Shown: one piece after another, positions 1-9,870 of the stretch
Numbering within the stretch: the stretch's first letter is position 1
How the letters are laid out: every line of letters begins with the position of its first letter
Assembly: GCA_035443825.1 (NCBI GenBank)
Contig: DAOMNN010000003.1
Location: 17,464 to 81,463 of the forward strand
Reading direction: 5' to 3'
DNA from: DAOMNN01 sp035443825
Lineage (GTDB): Bacteria > Pseudomonadota > Gammaproteobacteria > Burkholderiales > Rhodocyclaceae
DNA length: 64,000 nucleotides
Made by a program: the position numbers and the translations under genes
The notes under the pieces: model-generated
Seen by the model: only the letters and a program-made list of their open reading frames with translations
Database searches by the model: none
Told to the model about the DNA's origin: nothing

Positions 1-1374
1 TTCGAGCAGTCGTCCGACCAGGGTCTGAAGCAGCTTGTCTCCAACCGCATGTCCGAGCGAATCGTTGACCGTCTTGAGTCGATCCAGATCCAGGAACAGC
101 ATCGCGATCCTCGCGCCTGTCCGCTCGGCATGGGCAAGCGCCTGGGCGAAGCGGTCCGAGAGCAGAACGCGGTTGGGGAGACCGGTGAGCGGGTCGTGAT
201 GCGCGAGATGCTCGATGCGGTCCTGTGCCGCCTTGCGCTCGCTGATGTCGGAGAAGATCGCAACGTAGTGGGTGGGCAGGCCGCTCGGATCCCGAACCGC
301 AGAGATCCCCAGCCACTTGGGGTAGATCTCACCGTTCTTGCGTCTGTCCCAGATTTCGCCCTGCCAATGGCCTGTCCGGGTCAGGGCGTTCCACATGTCC
401 TCGAAGAACGCGTCGCCGTGGCGACCCGAGCCGAGCATGCGCGGGTTCTTGCCGATGACTTCGCCGGCGCCATACCCGCTGATCTCGGTAAACGCCTTGT
501 TCACGTGGATGATGCGGTTCTCGTGGTCGGTGATCATGACCCCTTCGCCGCTGTTCTCGAACACGGTCGCCCACAGCCGCAGCGTCTCTTCGTCCTGCCT
601 GCGCCGGGTGATGTCCTCCTGGATGCTGACGAAATGGGTGACGCTGCCGTCCGGTCCGATCACGGGCATGATCCGTACGTAATCCCAGTAGAGGTCCCCG
701 TTCTTGCGCCGGTTGAGCAGTTCCCCAGACCATTCCCGGCCGGCGAGGATGGTGCCCCACATGTCCTCGTAGGTTTCTCGAGCGGTAGATCCCGATTTGG
801 CAAAATTCATGCGCTGCCCGAGCACTTCGTCGGCGCTGTAGCCCGTGACTTGGGAGAAGCGCCGATTGACGTACTCGATGACGCCTTTGGTGTCGGTGAT
901 GATGATCGAGACCGGACTCTGCTCGACGGCCTGGATCAGCTTGCGCTGTGCGTCTTCAGCCTGCACCAGCTCGGTCACGTCACGGGCGAGTAGGAGATAG
1001 CCACTCAGCTCGCCGCTCGTGCCGCGAAGAGGCATCAGCCGTGAGTCGAGGTGCCGAAGCCCTTCACCCGTGGCGATGCGTTGCTCGAAACGGTATTCGC
1101 CATCCCGTTCGGCGACCCCTAATGCATCGCGAAAGCGCTGGTTGTCGACCCCGAGTTCGTCATGGATGTCGATTACGCTCCGACCGATGGCGTGCTCCGG
1201 GGAGATTGCGAAGAAATGCCCGCCGGTGGGATTGAAGTGCCGGACCACCAGGGCATTGTCGATCGCGACGATGGCGATCTCGGTTGGGGCGCCCATGATC
1301 CCGTCCAGCACGACGCGCAAGTCGTCATGCTGTGCCCCTACGATGCCTGGCAGGTTTGGCGCGGGATCGTTCAT
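1..1374 (-). CDS. PAS-GGDEF sensor protein, 3' end outside the window
   Basis: Reading leftward from ATG at 1374, the frame stays open to the window edge (458 codons). Three PAS-type segments follow one another (roughly residues 25-130, 135-255 and 260-375), the latter two ending in the usual DIT/DIS-x-RK/R linker. A GGDEF domain begins near residue 380 (HLAHHDPLTGLPNR). The window cuts the gene just before the GG(D/E)EF signature, so cyclase activity cannot be judged, nor whether an EAL domain follows. The expected role is sensing through PAS and making cyclic di-GMP. No transmembrane segment is seen, so it is probably cytosolic. The spacer to the next gene, on the same strand, is only about 110 bases. 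Confidence 0.85.
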   Translation of the reverse strand, partial: MNDPAPNLPGIVGAQHDDLRVVLDGIMGAPTEIAIVAIDNALVVRHFNPTGGHFFAISPEHAIGRSVIDIHDELGVDNQRFRDALGVAERDGEYRFEQRIATGEGLRHLDSRLMPLRGTSGELSGYLLLARDVTELVQAEDAQRKLIQAVEQSPVSIIITDTKGVIEYVNRRFSQVTGYSADEVLGQRMNFAKSGSTARETYEDMWGTILAGREWSGELLNRRKNGDLYWDYVRIMPVIGPDGSVTHFVSIQEDITRRRQDEETLRLWATVFENSGEGVMITDHENRIIHVNKAFTEISGYGAGEVIGKNPRMLGSGRHGDAFFEDMWNALTRTGHWQGEIWDRRKNGEIYPKWLGISAVRDPSGLPTHYVAIFSDISERKAAQDRIEHLAHHDPLTGLPNRVLLSDRFAQALAHAERTGARIAMLFLDLDRLKTVNDSLGHAVGDKLLQTLVGRLLE

Positions 1375-1485
1375 GTGCACTCGCCACGTTGGACTCGTGC
1401 ATTCTGATCACGAACACGGCCGCATTTCAATGATGTTCGGCACAAAACCGAAAAAATAGTCCATCGGCCGGACGAAACTCGGCAA

Positions 1486-4400
1486 CTAGAGGGAGTCGCG
1501 GGCCTTGCACCAATCCGCAAGCGCGTCAGCCGCCATCGGGCGGGCAAAATGATAGCCCTGTGCTTCGTCGCAGTTGAATATGCGCAGGTAGCGGGCAATG
1601 TCCTCGCTTTCGACCCCTTCCGCAATGACCTTCAGCTTCAGGGTACGAGCCATGCTGACGATAGCGCGAACGATCGCGGCATCATCCGGATCGGTAGCGA
1701 TGTCACGTACGAAGGACTGGTCGATCTTGAGTTTGTCGACCGCGAACCGCTTGAGATAGGCGAGACTGGAGTATCCGGTGCCGAAGTCATCTATGGAGAG
1801 GCGAACGCCAAGCGACTTCAGACGGCGCAAGGTGGCAATCACGGTATCCGTGTCGTCCAGAAGCAGGGATTCGGTCAGCTCGAGTTCCAGCAAGGCCGGA
1901 TCGAGTCCGGAGTATGACAGGGCATGAACGACGCTGCGTTCGAGGTCGCCCCGGCGGAACTGGACGGCCGAAAGATTTACCGCGACCGCCATTTCCGGGA
2001 GTCCTTGGGCGGTCCACCGCACGGCCTGGGCACACGCCTCGCGCAATACCCAGTCGCCAATCGGCACGATCAGCCCACTTTCCTCCGCGGCCGGGATGAA
2101 TCGGTTCGGCGCGATCAATTCGTGTCCTTCGCGGTTCCAGCGCAACAAGGCTTCGACACCGACGACACGATCGCTTGCGAGGTCGATCTGTGGTTGGTAG
2201 TGCAGCAGGAATTCATCGTTTTCCAACGCACGATGCAGCGCCACGCGCGTCTGCAGTCGCTCAACCGCATCGACGTTCATCTGCTCCGTATAGAACCGGG
2301 CCGTGTTGCGTCCGGCGTTCTTGGCCTGATACATCGCCGTATCCGCTTTCTTGAGCAAGGTGTCGAAATCGTCACCATCGTCGGGCCACACGGCAATACC
2401 GATCGACAGCGTGTTGGTCAGTTCCTGGCCTTCGAGTTCGAACGGCTGTGCGAGCGCTTCGAGAATATTGTTCGCACTCCGATTGATCGACTGTGTGTCG
2501 CGCACATCCGTCAGGGCAATGAGAAACTCGTCGCCGCCGAGTCGGCTGATGGTGTCGGTTTCGCGCACACATTCGCGCAAGCGATTCGCCACCGACTTGA
2601 GAAGTTCGTCACCGGCCGGATGGCCGAGGGTATCGTTGATCGTCTTGAAGTGATCGAGATCGAGGAAGAGCAGCGCGACTTTGGCGTGCGAACGCTCCGC
2701 CCAGGCCGTCGCGAGCGAGAAGCGATCACGGAACAGGACACGATTGGGCAGGCCGGTCAATGCATCGTGGTGGGCAAGGTATTCGATCCTGGCCTCGGCT
2801 TCCTTGCGTCCGGTAATGTCCTGAACGAAAGTGAGCACGTGCCTTTCGCCGCCGATGTCGACGTATCGCGACGAAAGGCTGACCTGACGCAGGTTTCCTC
2901 CGCGATCACAGCCCACCGTTTCGTAATCCTGGACTGACCCGTGTTCTTCGAGCAACGCCAGCCACCGCTTGCGACTCGCTGAATCCGGCCATAGGCCGAC
3001 CTCCAAGGACGTCTTCCCGATCAGTTCCTCCCTGTTCCATCCGAAATCCGCTGCATAGCGTTCGTTCGCCTCGACGAATCGACCGTCCGCGACGCGAGTG
3101 ATGGAACTGGCGAAAGGTGCGGCCATGAAGGCAACCGAGAAACGCTGCTCACTGGCGCGCAGCGCCGCTTCCATGTTGCGTAGCCCGGTGACATCCTGAA
3201 TCGCGCCCGACATCCGGAGCGGCCGGCCATCGGCATTGCAATGAATACGCCCCAGGGCACGCGCGACCCGGTTCGAACCGTCGGCATGCGTGAAGTTGAA
3301 CTCGGTGATGAAGCCCTTGCCGGTTTCGATCGCCGAGGCGAGTTCGCGGGCGACACGCTTGCGGTCCGCCGGGGTGATGCGTTCGAGGAAGACGGCGTAT
3401 CCGGGGGTGATATCGCCCGGCTCGTAACCAAGCAGGTGGCTCGTCTCTTCGCCCCAGCTCAGGCTGCCGTCCGGCAGGCGCCATTCCCAGTAACCCACGT
3501 TCGCGAGGGACGCAGCCTCCGACAGCTGCACCTGACTCTCGCGGATGGGGCTGATGTCGTGAAAGATCTCGAACTTGCTGACGGTGCCGTCCGGATTGTG
3601 AAACGGCATGTCGAAAAGATCGTAGGTACGCCCCTTGGGGGAGGTCCATTCCCATTGCACCGACTTCCCGGCGAACACGTCCGGATTCTTGCACCAGGTG
3701 CATTCCTCGGTGCGGCCGTGAAAGTACTCGAAGCACTTGCGTCCGGCCGGAGAACCGAATTCCCGCTCGAGGATGGGATTCAGATATTCGATGTCGTGAT
3801 CCGCGTTGACGATGTACACCCCATCCGGAAGGATGTCCAGGATGCCCTGAAGACGTGTCCGCTCGGCGGCAAGGGTAGCGATTTCCGCCTGGGCCGTCTT
3901 GACCCGGCTGATGTCCGTGTACGTCAGCACCACGCCGTCGCGCACGCCGTCCTCGCCACGGAACGGCAACATGCGCTCCAGATACCAGCGACCCGGTCCC
4001 GCTTCCACCTCGCGTTCCACCCGGTCGCCCGTATCCGCGACGCGACGAAGGTCGCGGATGAAGCGGTCCGAATCACCGAGACGATACGTGATGTCGGAAA
4101 TGGGTCGACCATGATCCTGCGCACGCAGCGCGAGAAATCCGTCGATCGCCGCGCTCACTCGGCGTACGCGCAGTTCGGCGTCCAGGAACACCGTTCCGAT
4201 CTCTGCGCTCGCAAGCAGGTGGTCATAATCGCGGTTGAGGTTCAGCAGCGCCTCGTTCTTGCGCTCCAGTTCCGTGTTGAGCGTATGCAGATCCTCGTTG
4301 AGCGACTTCAGCTCTTCGTTGGTGCTCTGCAGTTCCTCGTTCGAGGCGGTCAGTTCTTCGTTGGCAAGATCGATACGTTCGTGACTACTGCGCAACTCGA

Positions 4401-5418
4401 CGACGGTTTCGTGCAGGCGTTCCCGGGTGGCGATCAGTTCCGCTTCGAGGGTCGCTTGCCCGCTGCGCGATTCTTCGTCGCGGCGCGCGCCCTTGTCGCC
4501 GCGCCCCGACAAGGACAGGAAGGCCCCCTGTCCGCCGCTACGCGGCAGATCGACATCTTGCCGCCGATACAGCTTGCGCGTCCGGTCCACCACCATGAAG
4601 GGCCCGGACTCGTAGTCGCCGACGGTCTCGCTTGAGCCGAGCAGTAGCAGCCCCTGCGGGTTGAGGGCGAAGTGAAGTTGCGACAACACCTTCAGTTGTG
4701 CCTCGGGCTTGAGATAGATCAGCAGGTTGCGGCACAGCGCAAGATCGATGCGGGTAAAGGGCGGATCGGATATCAAATCGTGATGCGCGAACACGATGTG
4801 GCGCCGCAGGCTGCCGTCGACACGCCATCCATCTTGCACGCGTTGAAAGAAACGGCGCCGCAAGCCTTCCGGAATAGTCTGGATCACGCCATCCTCGAAT
4901 ACACCCTGGGAAGCCTGGCTCAATCCGTCGGCATGAAGGTCGGTGGCGAAGATCTTGACCTTCCCGTTGAACCCGAAGCGACTGGCCGCATCGAGGGCGA
5001 GCACTGCAAGGGAATAGGCCTCTTCACCCGTTGCGCAACCGGCCGACCACAGGCGCAATTCCTGGCCCGGGTCCCGTCCGCGCAGCATGTCGGGGAATAC
5101 TTCCTCGGCCAGAAGGGAGAATACGCCGGGATCGCGGAAGAATCCGGTCACGTTGATGAGCAGATCCTGGCAAAGTGCATCGCGCTCGATCTCGTCGCGC
5201 TCGACCGTCTTGACGTAGGCCCCCACGCTCTTCGCGCGGGCCAGGACCATGCGCCGCCGTATCCGGCGTGACAAGGTGCTTTCCTTGTAGCCGGAGAAAT
5301 CGACGCCGCACGATCGCCGCAATACGTCGACGACCGAAGCAAGTCCGGCGAGGGCTTCGTCAACTTCCGGGTCATCCCACTGCGCATCGACCGGAGCCTG
5401 ATCGTCGATCTCTTCCAT
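1486..5418 (-). CDS. CheR methyltransferase-PAS-GGDEF-EAL fusion protein
   Basis: 1310 residues. CheR domain: N-terminal part at ~35-90, SAM-binding motif SAGCATGEEAYS near 125. A long coiled coil at ~320-400 (repeating NEEL/STNEEL) is typical of CheB/CheR-PAS proteins, but no CheB domain precedes it. Several PAS segments cover ~400-880. The one near residues 520-630 carries a C-x3-FHG-x4-C-x2-C cluster, possibly metal-binding. The GGDEF domain has GGDEF intact with RETD five residues upstream (inhibitory I-site). The EAL domain is complete (EALLRW, DDFGTGYSS, AEGVE). Known for these families: cyclic di-GMP synthesis and breakdown, and protein glutamyl methylation. Which activity dominates is not visible. 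There is no good Shine-Dalgarno before the ATG at 5418. Confidence 0.9.
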   Translation of the reverse strand: MEEIDDQAPVDAQWDDPEVDEALAGLASVVDVLRRSCGVDFSGYKESTLSRRIRRRMVLARAKSVGAYVKTVERDEIERDALCQDLLINVTGFFRDPGVFSLLAEEVFPDMLRGRDPGQELRLWSAGCATGEEAYSLAVLALDAASRFGFNGKVKIFATDLHADGLSQASQGVFEDGVIQTIPEGLRRRFFQRVQDGWRVDGSLRRHIVFAHHDLISDPPFTRIDLALCRNLLIYLKPEAQLKVLSQLHFALNPQGLLLLGSSETVGDYESGPFMVVDRTRKLYRRQDVDLPRSGGQGAFLSLSGRGDKGARRDEESRSGQATLEAELIATRERLHETVVELRSSHERIDLANEELTASNEELQSTNEELKSLNEDLHTLNTELERKNEALLNLNRDYDHLLASAEIGTVFLDAELRVRRVSAAIDGFLALRAQDHGRPISDITYRLGDSDRFIRDLRRVADTGDRVEREVEAGPGRWYLERMLPFRGEDGVRDGVVLTYTDISRVKTAQAEIATLAAERTRLQGILDILPDGVYIVNADHDIEYLNPILEREFGSPAGRKCFEYFHGRTEECTWCKNPDVFAGKSVQWEWTSPKGRTYDLFDMPFHNPDGTVSKFEIFHDISPIRESQVQLSEAASLANVGYWEWRLPDGSLSWGEETSHLLGYEPGDITPGYAVFLERITPADRKRVARELASAIETGKGFITEFNFTHADGSNRVARALGRIHCNADGRPLRMSGAIQDVTGLRNMEAALRASEQRFSVAFMAAPFASSITRVADGRFVEANERYAADFGWNREELIGKTSLEVGLWPDSASRKRWLALLEEHGSVQDYETVGCDRGGNLRQVSLSSRYVDIGGERHVLTFVQDITGRKEAEARIEYLAHHDALTGLPNRVLFRDRFSLATAWAERSHAKVALLFLDLDHFKTINDTLGHPAGDELLKSVANRLRECVRETDTISRLGGDEFLIALTDVRDTQSINRSANNILEALAQPFELEGQELTNTLSIGIAVWPDDGDDFDTLLKKADTAMYQAKNAGRNTARFYTEQMNVDAVERLQTRVALHRALENDEFLLHYQPQIDLASDRVVGVEALLRWNREGHELIAPNRFIPAAEESGLIVPIGDWVLREACAQAVRWTAQGLPEMAVAVNLSAVQFRRGDLERSVVHALSYSGLDPALLELELTESLLLDDTDTVIATLRRLKSLGVRLSIDDFGTGYSSLAYLKRFAVDKLKIDQSFVRDIATDPDDAAIVRAIVSMARTLKLKVIAEGVESEDIARYLRIFNCDEAQGYHFARPMAADALADWCKARDSL

Positions 5419-5556
5419 CGGACGATTATGACCAGCGGCGCAGGAAGCGACAAGCGCCTCGTGCGGTCACGTCGCGCCGCGCGGAACTGGCCGACCACCA
5501 GTGCATTTTCCGGCGGAGCGCGCGACCGGTGGCCAGCCGCGCGGGGATGCCACGGC

Positions 5557-6630
5557 TCAGGCCTGGCGGTGGATGGAAACCGGGATGCGCCTTGGCCCGA
5601 AAGGCCTGTCGTAGGGCCCGAAGCGGCCCGCCAGCCGCGTACCGCAAGCGAGGCATGCACCTTTGTCATCCAGGGCGTAATCGAGGATCTCGTACCAGTC
5701 GCGCACGATCACTGCCTTGCCGCAGCCGGTGCAGTACGTGGTGCCGCCTTCACGGTCGTGCACGTTCCCCGTATAGACGTGCCTGAGTCCGGCAGCAAGG
5801 CCGATACGCCTCGCCCGGGTGAGGGTGGACGTGGGGGTGGGGGCAATCTCGGTCAGCTTGAAGTCGGGGTGGAATGCGGTGAAATGCAACGGAACCTGCG
5901 GACCGAGCTCACGCGCGACCCAGCCGCACATCGACTCGAGTTCCTGGTCCGAATCGTTCTGCCCCGGAATGAGCAGGGTCGTGATCTCGACCCACACGTC
6001 CGTCTCATGCACGAGCCACTTGAGCGTTTCAAGGACCGGAGCCAGGTGCGCACCGCACAGGCGAACGTAGAAGTCGTCGGTGAAACCCTTGAGATCGACA
6101 TTCGCGGCATCCATGCACGAGAAGAAGTCCTGGCGCGCAAGCTCGGTGATGTAGCCTGCGGTGACGGCCACCGTCTTGAGTCCATGGTCGTGTGCCGCGC
6201 GGGCCGCATCGATCGCGTACTCGGCAAAGATCACCGGGTCGTTGTAGGTGAAGGCAATGCTGCGGCAATTCCATTTCTCGGCCGTCACGGCGATCTCTTC
6301 AGGCGAGGCGGCATCCATAAGGCGATCCATGTCACGCGACTTGGAGATGTCCCAGTTCTGGCAGAACTTGCATGCAAGATTGCAGCCCGCGGTGCCGAAG
6401 GAAAAGACGCTGGAACCGGGAAAGAAATGGTTGAGGGGCTTCTTCTCGATGGGATCAATGCAGAATCCCGAACTCCGCCCGTAGGTCGTCAGTACGATCG
6501 CATCACCCTCGCGCATGCGCACGAAGCACGCCCCCCGCTGGTCTGCGTGAAGCTTGCAGTAGCGCGGGCACAGGTCGCACTGGATCCGCCCGTCATCGAG
6601 CCGGTGCCAGTAGTTGGCCGGGTGATTCAT
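5557..6630 (-). CDS. amrS: AmmeMemoRadiSam system radical SAM enzyme
   Basis: 357 residues from ATG 6630, which overlaps the amrA stop as ATGA; an in-frame start 18 codons upstream would lie inside amrA and is not needed. The radical SAM motif C-x3-C-x2-C is C83-C87-C90 (CNLACKFC). Four more cysteines precede it (C18, C21, C25, C35), and the C-terminus has two CxxC pairs (CTGC, CLAC) like a zinc ribbon. The family belongs to the pyruvate-formate-lyase-activating-enzyme-like radical SAM proteins and is almost always encoded with AMMECR1 and Memo proteins; to my knowledge its substrate is not established. It is the third gene of the overlapping operon. Confidence 0.92.
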   Translation of the reverse strand: MNHPANYWHRLDDGRIQCDLCPRYCKLHADQRGACFVRMREGDAIVLTTYGRSSGFCIDPIEKKPLNHFFPGSSVFSFGTAGCNLACKFCQNWDISKSRDMDRLMDAASPEEIAVTAEKWNCRSIAFTYNDPVIFAEYAIDAARAAHDHGLKTVAVTAGYITELARQDFFSCMDAANVDLKGFTDDFYVRLCGAHLAPVLETLKWLVHETDVWVEITTLLIPGQNDSDQELESMCGWVARELGPQVPLHFTAFHPDFKLTEIAPTPTSTLTRARRIGLAAGLRHVYTGNVHDREGGTTYCTGCGKAVIVRDWYEILDYALDDKGACLACGTRLAGRFGPYDRPFGPRRIPVSIHRQA

Positions 6631-7226
6631 GATGTGCTCATCGCGCGGGAAGGGGGTTCGCTCAGCGCATCGGGTTCCGCCCACTTGCGCACCGTGTAGG
6701 TGGCGGCCATCAGGTTCGGTGCCGGGCCCAGCGGGTCGAGGCCGGCCTTTTCCTTCAGCGCGGCCAGGAAAGTGCGCGGATCGCTCAGATGCTCCCAGAC
6801 CTGAGGCAGAAAGGTCGCGCTGCGACAGCCCGAGAAGAGGAACACGCCGTGCTTGCCCGGTTCGAGCATGTCGGCGAGTTCGTCCTCATCGCCGAACTCG
6901 AGGAACGTCGGTTCTGACAGCAGCGAAACCTCGACCTGCAGTCGCTCATATTCGGCTTCGGTCACGGGCGGGAAGCGCGGATCACGGAATGCTGCGGCGA
7001 CTGCGTTCTCGGTCACGTCCTCGCCAAGCGGACGCGCGGCGCGAACGCTGCCCATGCATCCACGCAGCTTGCCGCCCAGATGCAGCGTCACGAAAGTCGC
7101 CGCGCGCTCGGCGAGCAGGGGATCGTCGCGCGACGGCGCAGCACAAAGGCCGAGATGATGGCCGATCGCCTGCCGCGCCAGACACAGGAGCCGGCTACCA
7201 AGTTCAGTGTCTGAGAGTGCCGTCAT
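6627..7226 (-). CDS. amrA: AmmeMemoRadiSam system protein A (AMMECR1 domain)
   Basis: 199 residues from ATG 7226. This start is preferred because an AGGG stands 7 bases upstream; the ATG two codons earlier lies too close to it, and a further 38 in-frame residues would run deep into amrB. The diagnostic AMMECR1 motif LRGCMGS is present, with the following NAVAAAFRDPRFPPV block. AMMECR1 proteins occur in all domains of life with no settled biochemical role. The gene overlaps amrB by 23 bases upstream and amrS by 4 downstream, so the three products are probably made in fixed proportion. Confidence 0.92.
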   Translation of the reverse strand: MTALSDTELGSRLLCLARQAIGHHLGLCAAPSRDDPLLAERAATFVTLHLGGKLRGCMGSVRAARPLGEDVTENAVAAAFRDPRFPPVTEAEYERLQVEVSLLSEPTFLEFGDEDELADMLEPGKHGVFLFSGCRSATFLPQVWEHLSDPRTFLAALKEKAGLDPLGPAPNLMAATYTVRKWAEPDALSEPPSRAMSTS

Positions 7227-8034
7227 GTCCATGCCCTTCGCTGAATGCAACGCTTGCGTACCCGACCACCCGCGACCGATCCCCGGCGGTATCGCCCGAA
7301 TTGCGCAGGTCGAGAAGATGTGCCTCGAGTCCAAGCTGCTCGGCAAGCCTGAGGAACCCGTTCAAAGGTCTCGCGCCGCACGCCTGTTCGTCGCCCAGAT
7401 CGCCGCTCAGGCGGACGATCTGATCCACCGTCGCTCGATCGCAGGCACGTGCCTGCTCATAGGGATGGTAGTGGGAAAGATCGGAACTGATCACGATCAG
7501 TGTCTCGGGACCTCCCCAGAGGCTGGCGAGCAATTCGGCGACGGCTTGGGCGGAAGCATTACCTACCAGAACCGGGACCAGCTCGAAGCGGTCGAGCATG
7601 CTTTGCAGGAAGGGCAACTGCACCTCCAGGCAGTGCTCGAACGCGTGAGGCCGGTCGTCCACGACCATGTCCTCACGGCTCTGCAGCATCATCCAGTCCT
7701 CGCGGCTGACGGGCACCACCCCGAGCGGCGTGGAGAACGCCTGCGAGGCCGGCAATGCAAAGCATCGCACCGGCACCCGGTGCGCGGGCCCCAGCAGCAC
7801 CACGCGCTCGATGATACTGCGCAAGGGTTTGAGCATCGCATAGGCATTGGCAGCAATTGCACCTGAGTAGATGTACCCGGCATGGGGAACCAGCAGTGCC
7901 TTCGGGGGCGGAAAAGCCTGCTCCATCGGCATGGCCGCGGCAAGCATCTCGCCGACCTGAGCCTGCAGCAATTGCGCATCGGCTGGATAGAAGAGGCCCG
8001 CAACTGCAGCGGGACGAATCGATTCGATGGCCAT
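7204..8034 (-). CDS. amrB: AmmeMemoRadiSam system protein B (Memo family)
   Basis: 276 residues from ATG 8034. The 52 codons of open frame upstream do not resemble the family and are excluded. The Memo/LigB-like fold is indicated by VPHAGYIYSGA with H51, by LGPAH with H85, and by SSDLSHYHPYEQA. In this fold the two histidines and a cysteine form a metal site related to extradiol dioxygenases. The family start AVAGLFYPAD is present at residue 10. It is first gene of amrB-amrA-amrS, divergent from the phenylpyruvate decarboxylase gene across about 205 bases that must hold both promoters. Confidence 0.92.
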   Translation of the reverse strand: MAIESIRPAAVAGLFYPADAQLLQAQVGEMLAAAMPMEQAFPPPKALLVPHAGYIYSGAIAANAYAMLKPLRSIIERVVLLGPAHRVPVRCFALPASQAFSTPLGVVPVSREDWMMLQSREDMVVDDRPHAFEHCLEVQLPFLQSMLDRFELVPVLVGNASAQAVAELLASLWGGPETLIVISSDLSHYHPYEQARACDRATVDQIVRLSGDLGDEQACGARPLNGFLRLAEQLGLEAHLLDLRNSGDTAGDRSRVVGYASVAFSEGHGHDGTLRH

Positions 8035-8239
8035 ATGAACTCGCTCGAAGAATATCCGGTCGTTCGATTGTCGACCCAATTGTTCAGTATAGGAAGGCGT
8101 AGCACGCAGCGCCCGTCCATATCGTGACGACTGCTTTGGTGCGGGGCGTTCTATTGCGCAGAATGTACAAAATGAGACGTAAACTGCCATTCGAGCGGGT
8201 CTATGCTTTGATCCGGTTCAAATCTACTGGAGCAGGGTC

Positions 8240-9868
8240 ATGAATTTGTCCGAGGTATTGCTTACGTCACTTCGCGATCACGGGGCGCGGGAGATCTTCG
8301 GGATTCCGGGTGACTTCGCGTTGCCGTTCTTCAAGGTCATCGAGGAATCGTCGATCCTGCCCCTCTACACGCTGAGCCACGAACCGGCCGTGGGTTTCGC
8401 AGCCGACGCCGCGGCGCGCTTTCGCAGTGGCCTTGGAGTTGCTGCAGTCACCTACGGTGCGGGGGCGCTCAACATGGTCAACCCCGTGGCGGGAGCCTAT
8501 GCCGAAAAATCTCCGGTGGTGGTGATTTCGGGCGCGCCGGGCGCCGGCGAGGCCCGCTCGGGGCTCCTGCTTCATCATCAGGCCAGAACTCTGGATTCCC
8601 AGTTCGCGATCTACAGCGAGATCACCTGCGACCAGGCACGCCTCACCGACGCGCGTACGGCTCCGGCCCAGATCGCGCGGGTACTGGCCAGTTGCCTGCG
8701 CGAGTCGCGGCCCGTCTATATCGAACTGCCGCGTGACATGGTCTGCGCCCCATGCGAAGCCGTCGTGCCGTTGCACGCCGCCCCTGCCGATGCCGATGCA
8801 CTGAACGCATGCGTCGACGAAGTTCTCGAACGCTTGCGCGGTGCCGCCTCGCCGGTCCTCATGGTGGGGGTCGAGGTACGCCGTTTCGGTCTGGAGGAGA
8901 GGGTTGCGGAACTCGCACGGCGCCTCGGCGTTCCGGTCGTCACGAGCATCCTCGGCCGGGGTCTGCTCACCGACACCGATGCACCCCTGGTCGGCACCTA
9001 CCTGGGTGTGGCCGGGCGTGCGGAAGTCACCGATCTGGTCGAGGATTCGGATGCGCTGCTGCTGCTCGGGGTGATCATTTCCGACACCAACTTCGGCGTC
9101 TCCTCACGCCAGATCGACATGCGACGGACGATTCAGGCGCTCGATCATCGTGTCACCCTCGGATACCACACCTATCCCGAGATCGGCTTGCCGGCCCTCG
9201 TCGATGCCTTGCTCGCGCGTGTCGGCGACGCCAGGGTCACGATCGACGTGAAGCCGCCCGTCTACCCGCGCGGCCTCGTTGCCGACGACGGTCCGATCAG
9301 CCCGAACGACATCGCGCTCGCGATCAACGACCTGATGGATGTACATGGACGCATGCCGATCGCCTCAGACATGGGCGATTGCCTGTTCACCGCGATGGAC
9401 ATCGAACAGACTGCGCTCGTCGCCCCCGGCTACTACGCGACCATGGGCTTCGGCGTTCCGGCCGGACTCGGCCTGCAGGCCGCTTCGGGCGAACGGCCCT
9501 TGATCCTGGTGGGCGACGGTGCGTTCCAGATGACCGGCTGGGAACTCGGCAACTGTCGCCGCTTCGGCTGGGATCCGATCGTGATCCTGCTGAACAATTC
9601 GTCGTGGGAAATGCTGCGCACCTTCCAGCCCGAATCCAGCTTCAACAACCTCGACGACTGGCAGTTCGCCGCGATGGCCGACAGTCTCGGCGGCGACGGG
9701 ATGCGCGTGCAGACTCGCGCGGAGCTGAAGGCCGCGCTCGAGAAGGCGATCGCATGCCGCGGCAGGTTCCAGTTGATCGAGGCGATGATCCCGCGCGGCG
9801 TGCTCTCGGATACGCTGGCGCGCTTCGTCGCCGGGGTCAAGCGGCTGTCGGTGAGTGCGAAAGGCTGA
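8240..9868 (+). CDS. ppdC: Phenylpyruvate/indolepyruvate decarboxylase (ThDP-dependent)
   Basis: 542 residues. A three-domain thiamine-diphosphate enzyme. The catalytic glutamate is E48 (SHEPAVGFAADAAARF), followed by LLLHHQ, and the ThDP-binding GDGAFQ...NN motif lies in the C-terminal third. From memory, the sequence is close to Azospirillum brasilense IpdC/PPDC throughout, including the SHEPAVGFAADAA and C-terminal RGVLSDTLARF blocks. It would decarboxylate phenylpyruvate (and possibly indolepyruvate) to the aldehyde, feeding phenylacetate formation in phenylalanine breakdown or auxin synthesis. It is encoded alone, tail to tail with chrA with only 2 bases between the stops, so no classical terminator fits there. 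Confidence 0.88.
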   Translation: MNLSEVLLTSLRDHGAREIFGIPGDFALPFFKVIEESSILPLYTLSHEPAVGFAADAAARFRSGLGVAAVTYGAGALNMVNPVAGAYAEKSPVVVISGAPGAGEARSGLLLHHQARTLDSQFAIYSEITCDQARLTDARTAPAQIARVLASCLRESRPVYIELPRDMVCAPCEAVVPLHAAPADADALNACVDEVLERLRGAASPVLMVGVEVRRFGLEERVAELARRLGVPVVTSILGRGLLTDTDAPLVGTYLGVAGRAEVTDLVEDSDALLLLGVIISDTNFGVSSRQIDMRRTIQALDHRVTLGYHTYPEIGLPALVDALLARVGDARVTIDVKPPVYPRGLVADDGPISPNDIALAINDLMDVHGRMPIASDMGDCLFTAMDIEQTALVAPGYYATMGFGVPAGLGLQAASGERPLILVGDGAFQMTGWELGNCRRFGWDPIVILLNNSSWEMLRTFQPESSFNNLDDWQFAAMADSLGGDGMRVQTRAELKAALEKAIACRGRFQLIEAMIPRGVLSDTLARFVAGVKRLSVSAKG

Positions 9869-9870
9869 AC

